NCBI GenBank assembly: GCA_964515905.1
Contig: CAZEWK010000107.1
Span: forward strand, 1-16,876
Source: GCA-2712985 sp964515905
GTDB taxonomy: Bacteria > Pseudomonadota > Alphaproteobacteria > UBA7887
DNA length: 16,876 nt
Direction: 5' to 3'
Positions 14,968 through 16,876 of this stretch are shown here, in pieces (within the stretch, counting starts at the first letter, position 1; the number at the start of each line of letters is the position of its first letter). The notes under the pieces are model-generated. The model was given only the letters and a program-made list of their open reading frames with translations, searched no databases and was not told the DNA's origin. The position numbers were made by a program, and so were the translations under genes.

Positions 14968-16047
14968 CTATTGGGGCAAACGATCAGAAATATTTAGCTC
15001 ACCAATTACTTCCTTAAACCACCCTATTACTTCCGGATGGTAAGGAATTCCCTCAACCCGCCTCTTTTTTGCTTCTTCATACTCGAATAGGCCCGCATAG
15101 AAAACTCTCTCTTCTCCTGGCGCTGTTTTGGATGTTCTCAAGCGTTTAAGATAAGCATCCACGTCATTTTTAAACTGATTTAAGTCTATAAATGCGTCTA
15201 CTCTATACGCTAGAAAATGATGGGCTTGCTCTGATCTACGATCGGGTCCCGCTGCACCTCCGGATAAGGTACTAGTAAGAAGCTCAATCATCATAGCTAT
15301 TCCAAACCCTTTGTGGGAACCGATTTCCCTGGTCCCACCCACAGGGAGATGCAGATAGCCTTCTGGAATTTCCCGTTCATCCATAATCGGTGTCCCATCG
15401 GAATCAGATATCCAACCTGGCAATGTTCCCCTGCCCAAACGCTGAATTAACTTCACTTTGTTTCCAGCAACCGCACTCATAGACGCGTCGAAGACGTATG
15501 GGGCCTCATCTCTACTCGGAACCGCTATACCAATTGGATTTAGGCCCACCAAAGCTTCCGCACCAAAGGTCGGAGCCATTGCCATTCCGCCGGCTGTCAT
15601 CGATATACCAATCATATCATGCTCAAGCGCCATAGCCGCGGTGTAAGCGGCCGCCCCAAAATGACCCCCATTGGTCACAGTTACCGCTCCGACACCAAAT
15701 TCCTTTCCTCTGGCAATTGCTTCTCTCATCGCCTCCGGTCCAATTACACCACCATGCGCTCCATCCGAATCGATTGTACAAACCGCTGGTGCCTCCCGAG
15801 TAATGGCCCATTTTGGATTTAAATTTATTTCCCCTTTACGTATTCGCTCTACATAGATTCGCAACATATTAGAGACCCCGTGCGTATCAATGCCGTGGAT
15901 ATCCGCATACAGAAGCACATCGGCAGATTGCTGCGCGTGCTCAGCCGACATACCAAGCGCCGTAAATATATCTTCAACGGTAGAGCGCATTGCGTCCACG
16001 TCTACGTAAACGGCAACATCCTTAGGTACATGGAACTGATCGAGCAT
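14968..16047 (-). CDS. Ldh2-family oxidoreductase (malate/L-lactate dehydrogenase type)
   Basis: A 359-residue NAD(P)H-dependent enzyme of the Ldh2 family, which includes archaeal-type malate dehydrogenase, L-sulfolactate dehydrogenase, ureidoglycolate dehydrogenase and piperideine-2-carboxylate reductase. It is a different fold from the usual Rossmann lactate dehydrogenases. Motifs: ADIHGIDTHGVSN with the catalytic His56 (Thr55 replaces the common Ser), GGHFGAAAYT (His129), GLNPIGIAVP (about 168-177), FDASMSAVAGNKV with Asp187, and the GSHKGFGIAMMIELLTSTLSGG helix. The start is well supported by GGAG 7 nt before the ATG. The substrate is probably a 2-hydroxy or 2-keto acid. It is divergent from a thiamine-diphosphate enzyme gene, which acts on 2-keto acids, so the two may share a pathway and a regulator. 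Confidence 0.93.
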   Translation of the reverse strand: MLDQFHVPKDVAVYVDVDAMRSTVEDIFTALGMSAEHAQQSADVLLYADIHGIDTHGVSNMLRIYVERIRKGEINLNPKWAITREAPAVCTIDSDGAHGGVIGPEAMREAIARGKEFGVGAVTVTNGGHFGAAAYTAAMALEHDMIGISMTAGGMAMAPTFGAEALVGLNPIGIAVPSRDEAPYVFDASMSAVAGNKVKLIQRLGRGTLPGWISDSDGTPIMDEREIPEGYLHLPVGGTREIGSHKGFGIAMMIELLTSTLSGGAAGPDRRSEQAHHFLAYRVDAFIDLNQFKNDVDAYLKRLRTSKTAPGEERVFYAGLFEYEEAKKRRVEGIPYHPEVIGWFKEVIGELNISDRLPQ

Positions 16048-16104
16048 GGCATGTCTCCATAATCAAAAATGACGGGGCTGGAAGAAAAAGGTACAAAGAA
16101 GTAT

Positions 16105-16116
16105 TATAATCGATTA
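16105..16116 (+). promoter_or_regulatory. TATAAT box overlapped by a 10-bp palindrome
   Basis: TATAAT at 16105-16110 is a perfect -10 hexamer for the thiamine-diphosphate enzyme gene, though no good -35 lies 17 nt upstream. TAATCGATTA at 16107-16116 is a perfect palindrome overlapping it, so a dimeric regulator bound here could block or help RNA polymerase. Confidence 0.4.
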
Positions 16117-16152
16117 CTTTTTAGGAGAACACCAGGATTATATCTATAGGTT

Positions 16153-16168
16153 TACGGCGAAAGCCGTA
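16153..16168 (+). promoter_or_regulatory. GAAA-capped hairpin in the leader of the thiamine-diphosphate enzyme gene
   Basis: TACGGC and GCCGTA form a perfect 6-bp stem closed by a GAAA tetraloop, a very stable RNA fold. It ends 23 nt before the ATG at 16192. It is too small for a known riboswitch and I do not see TPP-riboswitch sequence around it; no T-run follows directly, so a terminator is unlikely. Confidence 0.45.
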
Positions 16169-16191
16169 GTATTCTTTCGCGCAAGGAAAAT

Positions 16192-16876
16192 ATGGAGAAG
16201 ACCGTGAATACAGGGGACGCAATCGCTGAGATTCTGAAAAGAGAAGGCGTAGAAATATTAATTTGTTATCCGGTTAACCACCTTATTGAGGCAGCTGCGC
16301 GTGCAGATATCCGAACGATTGTAGTTCGACAGGAGAGAATTGGACTACACATGGCTGATGCCATGTCTCGCGTCTCGAGTGGAAAAAGCATCGGTGCATT
16401 TGCAATGCAGATGGGACCTGGAGCGGAAAACGCGATGGGTGGTGTTGCCCAGGCGTTTGGTGATTCTGTTCCTATTTTGGTGATGCCCATGGGATATACC
16501 CGAGGGCAGGCACACGTTACACCTAATTTTAATTCTTCACTCAACTTTAAACATATCACCAAGCAAACTGAGCCTATTACCAGTGCCAATGAAATACCCA
16601 ATGTAATGCGACGAGCATTCACGCAGTTACGTAATGGTCGACCCGGTCCCGTCTTAGTCGAGATTCCAGCTGACCTTTTTGCCGAAGAGGTTGAAAACTT
16701 CTCCTATAAACCCACTCTCTCAACACGCTCCGGCCCAGATCCAGAGGAAGTAGGCACCGTAGCCGATGTATTAATGAGTGCAAAAAATCCCGTTATATAC
16801 GTGGGACAAGGCGTACATTATGCAGAAGCATGGCCGCAACTCAAACGCCTGGCCGAAATACTGGCCATACCTGTGA
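16192..16876 (+). CDS. Thiamine-diphosphate-dependent enzyme, N-terminal part (acetolactate-synthase-like), 3'-truncated
   Basis: The frame is open from ATG 16192 to the window end (228 codons), so only the PYR domain and the beginning of the middle domain are present. The N-terminus (GDAIAEILKREGVEILICYP) is the usual TPP_enzyme_N start. Glu48 in VVRQERIGLHMADAMSR is at the position of the catalytic glutamate that activates the thiazolium ring. FAMQMGPGAENAMGGVAQAFGDSVPILVM and RNGRPGPVLVEIPADLF are both standard family segments. The middle domain begins at about residue 185. The substrate is a 2-keto acid, most likely carboligation or decarboxylation; it is not clearly IlvB, since CYPVNHLIEAA departs from its consensus. 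GTG 16204, with GGAG 7 nt upstream, is an alternative start; the ATG has AAGGA 4 nt upstream. Confidence 0.88.
   Translation, partial: MEKTVNTGDAIAEILKREGVEILICYPVNHLIEAAARADIRTIVVRQERIGLHMADAMSRVSSGKSIGAFAMQMGPGAENAMGGVAQAFGDSVPILVMPMGYTRGQAHVTPNFNSSLNFKHITKQTEPITSANEIPNVMRRAFTQLRNGRPGPVLVEIPADLFAEEVENFSYKPTLSTRSGPDPEEVGTVADVLMSAKNPVIYVGQGVHYAEAWPQLKRLAEILAIPV

Noticed and set aside
16266..16622. 118-codon minus-strand ORF near the right end
   Set aside because: The plus strand there encodes conserved thiamine-diphosphate enzyme motifs including the catalytic Glu.

Overview
The window looks like chromosomal DNA from an uncultured, probably marine, proteobacterium. Alphaproteobacteria is my best guess. 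The reasons are the TRAP carboxylate transporter, the aldo/keto reductase, Sel1-repeat, MORN and pentapeptide-repeat exported proteins whose wording I associate with that class, and moderate GC (sampled lines run about 38-58%). This placement rests on recalled protein style, not on a search. No rRNA, tRNA, CRISPR array, transposase, integrase or phage gene is visible.

Layout. 1-1569 is the 3' part of a gene for an AAA-ATPase/TPR regulator of the class III adenylate cyclase type, cut by the window edge. 1685-2842 encodes a single-domain cobalamin-independent methionine synthase-like protein with all four zinc ligands. 2986-5093 (minus strand) holds a pyridoxamine-phosphate-oxidase-like flavin protein, a small lipoprotein and a membrane-anchored coiled-coil protein of unknown function. 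5338-6831 (plus) holds a MORN-repeat lipoprotein and an aldo/keto reductase. The gap 6832-7141 is not empty. It carries a 26-codon ORF behind an unusually long Shine-Dalgarno sequence, followed by a textbook intrinsic terminator, so it is probably a short independent transcript.

7142-11363 (minus) reads as one operon: luciferase-like monooxygenase, then TRAP solute-binding protein, small permease and large permease. Divergent from it, 11472-12757 (plus) encodes a carboxymuconolactone-decarboxylase-like protein and a short-chain dehydrogenase. Together they look like an uptake-and-oxidation module for an organic acid whose identity the sequence does not give. From 12854 to 14924 (plus) there is a run of mostly exported small proteins (pentapeptide repeat, small secreted protein, Sel1 repeat) with an antibiotic-biosynthesis-monooxygenase-fold protein among them. 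The right end has a second divergent pair: an Ldh2-family 2-hydroxyacid or imine dehydrogenase (minus) and a thiamine-diphosphate enzyme (plus) that runs off the window. Their shared 144-bp gap holds a perfect palindrome overlapping a TATAAT box and a GAAA-capped hairpin.

Taken together, this is an accessory metabolic region built from small catabolic operons. The most unusual element is the short ORF/terminator unit at about 6915-7110. The catabolic divergon at 7142-12757 is the best candidate for an uncharacterised pathway.
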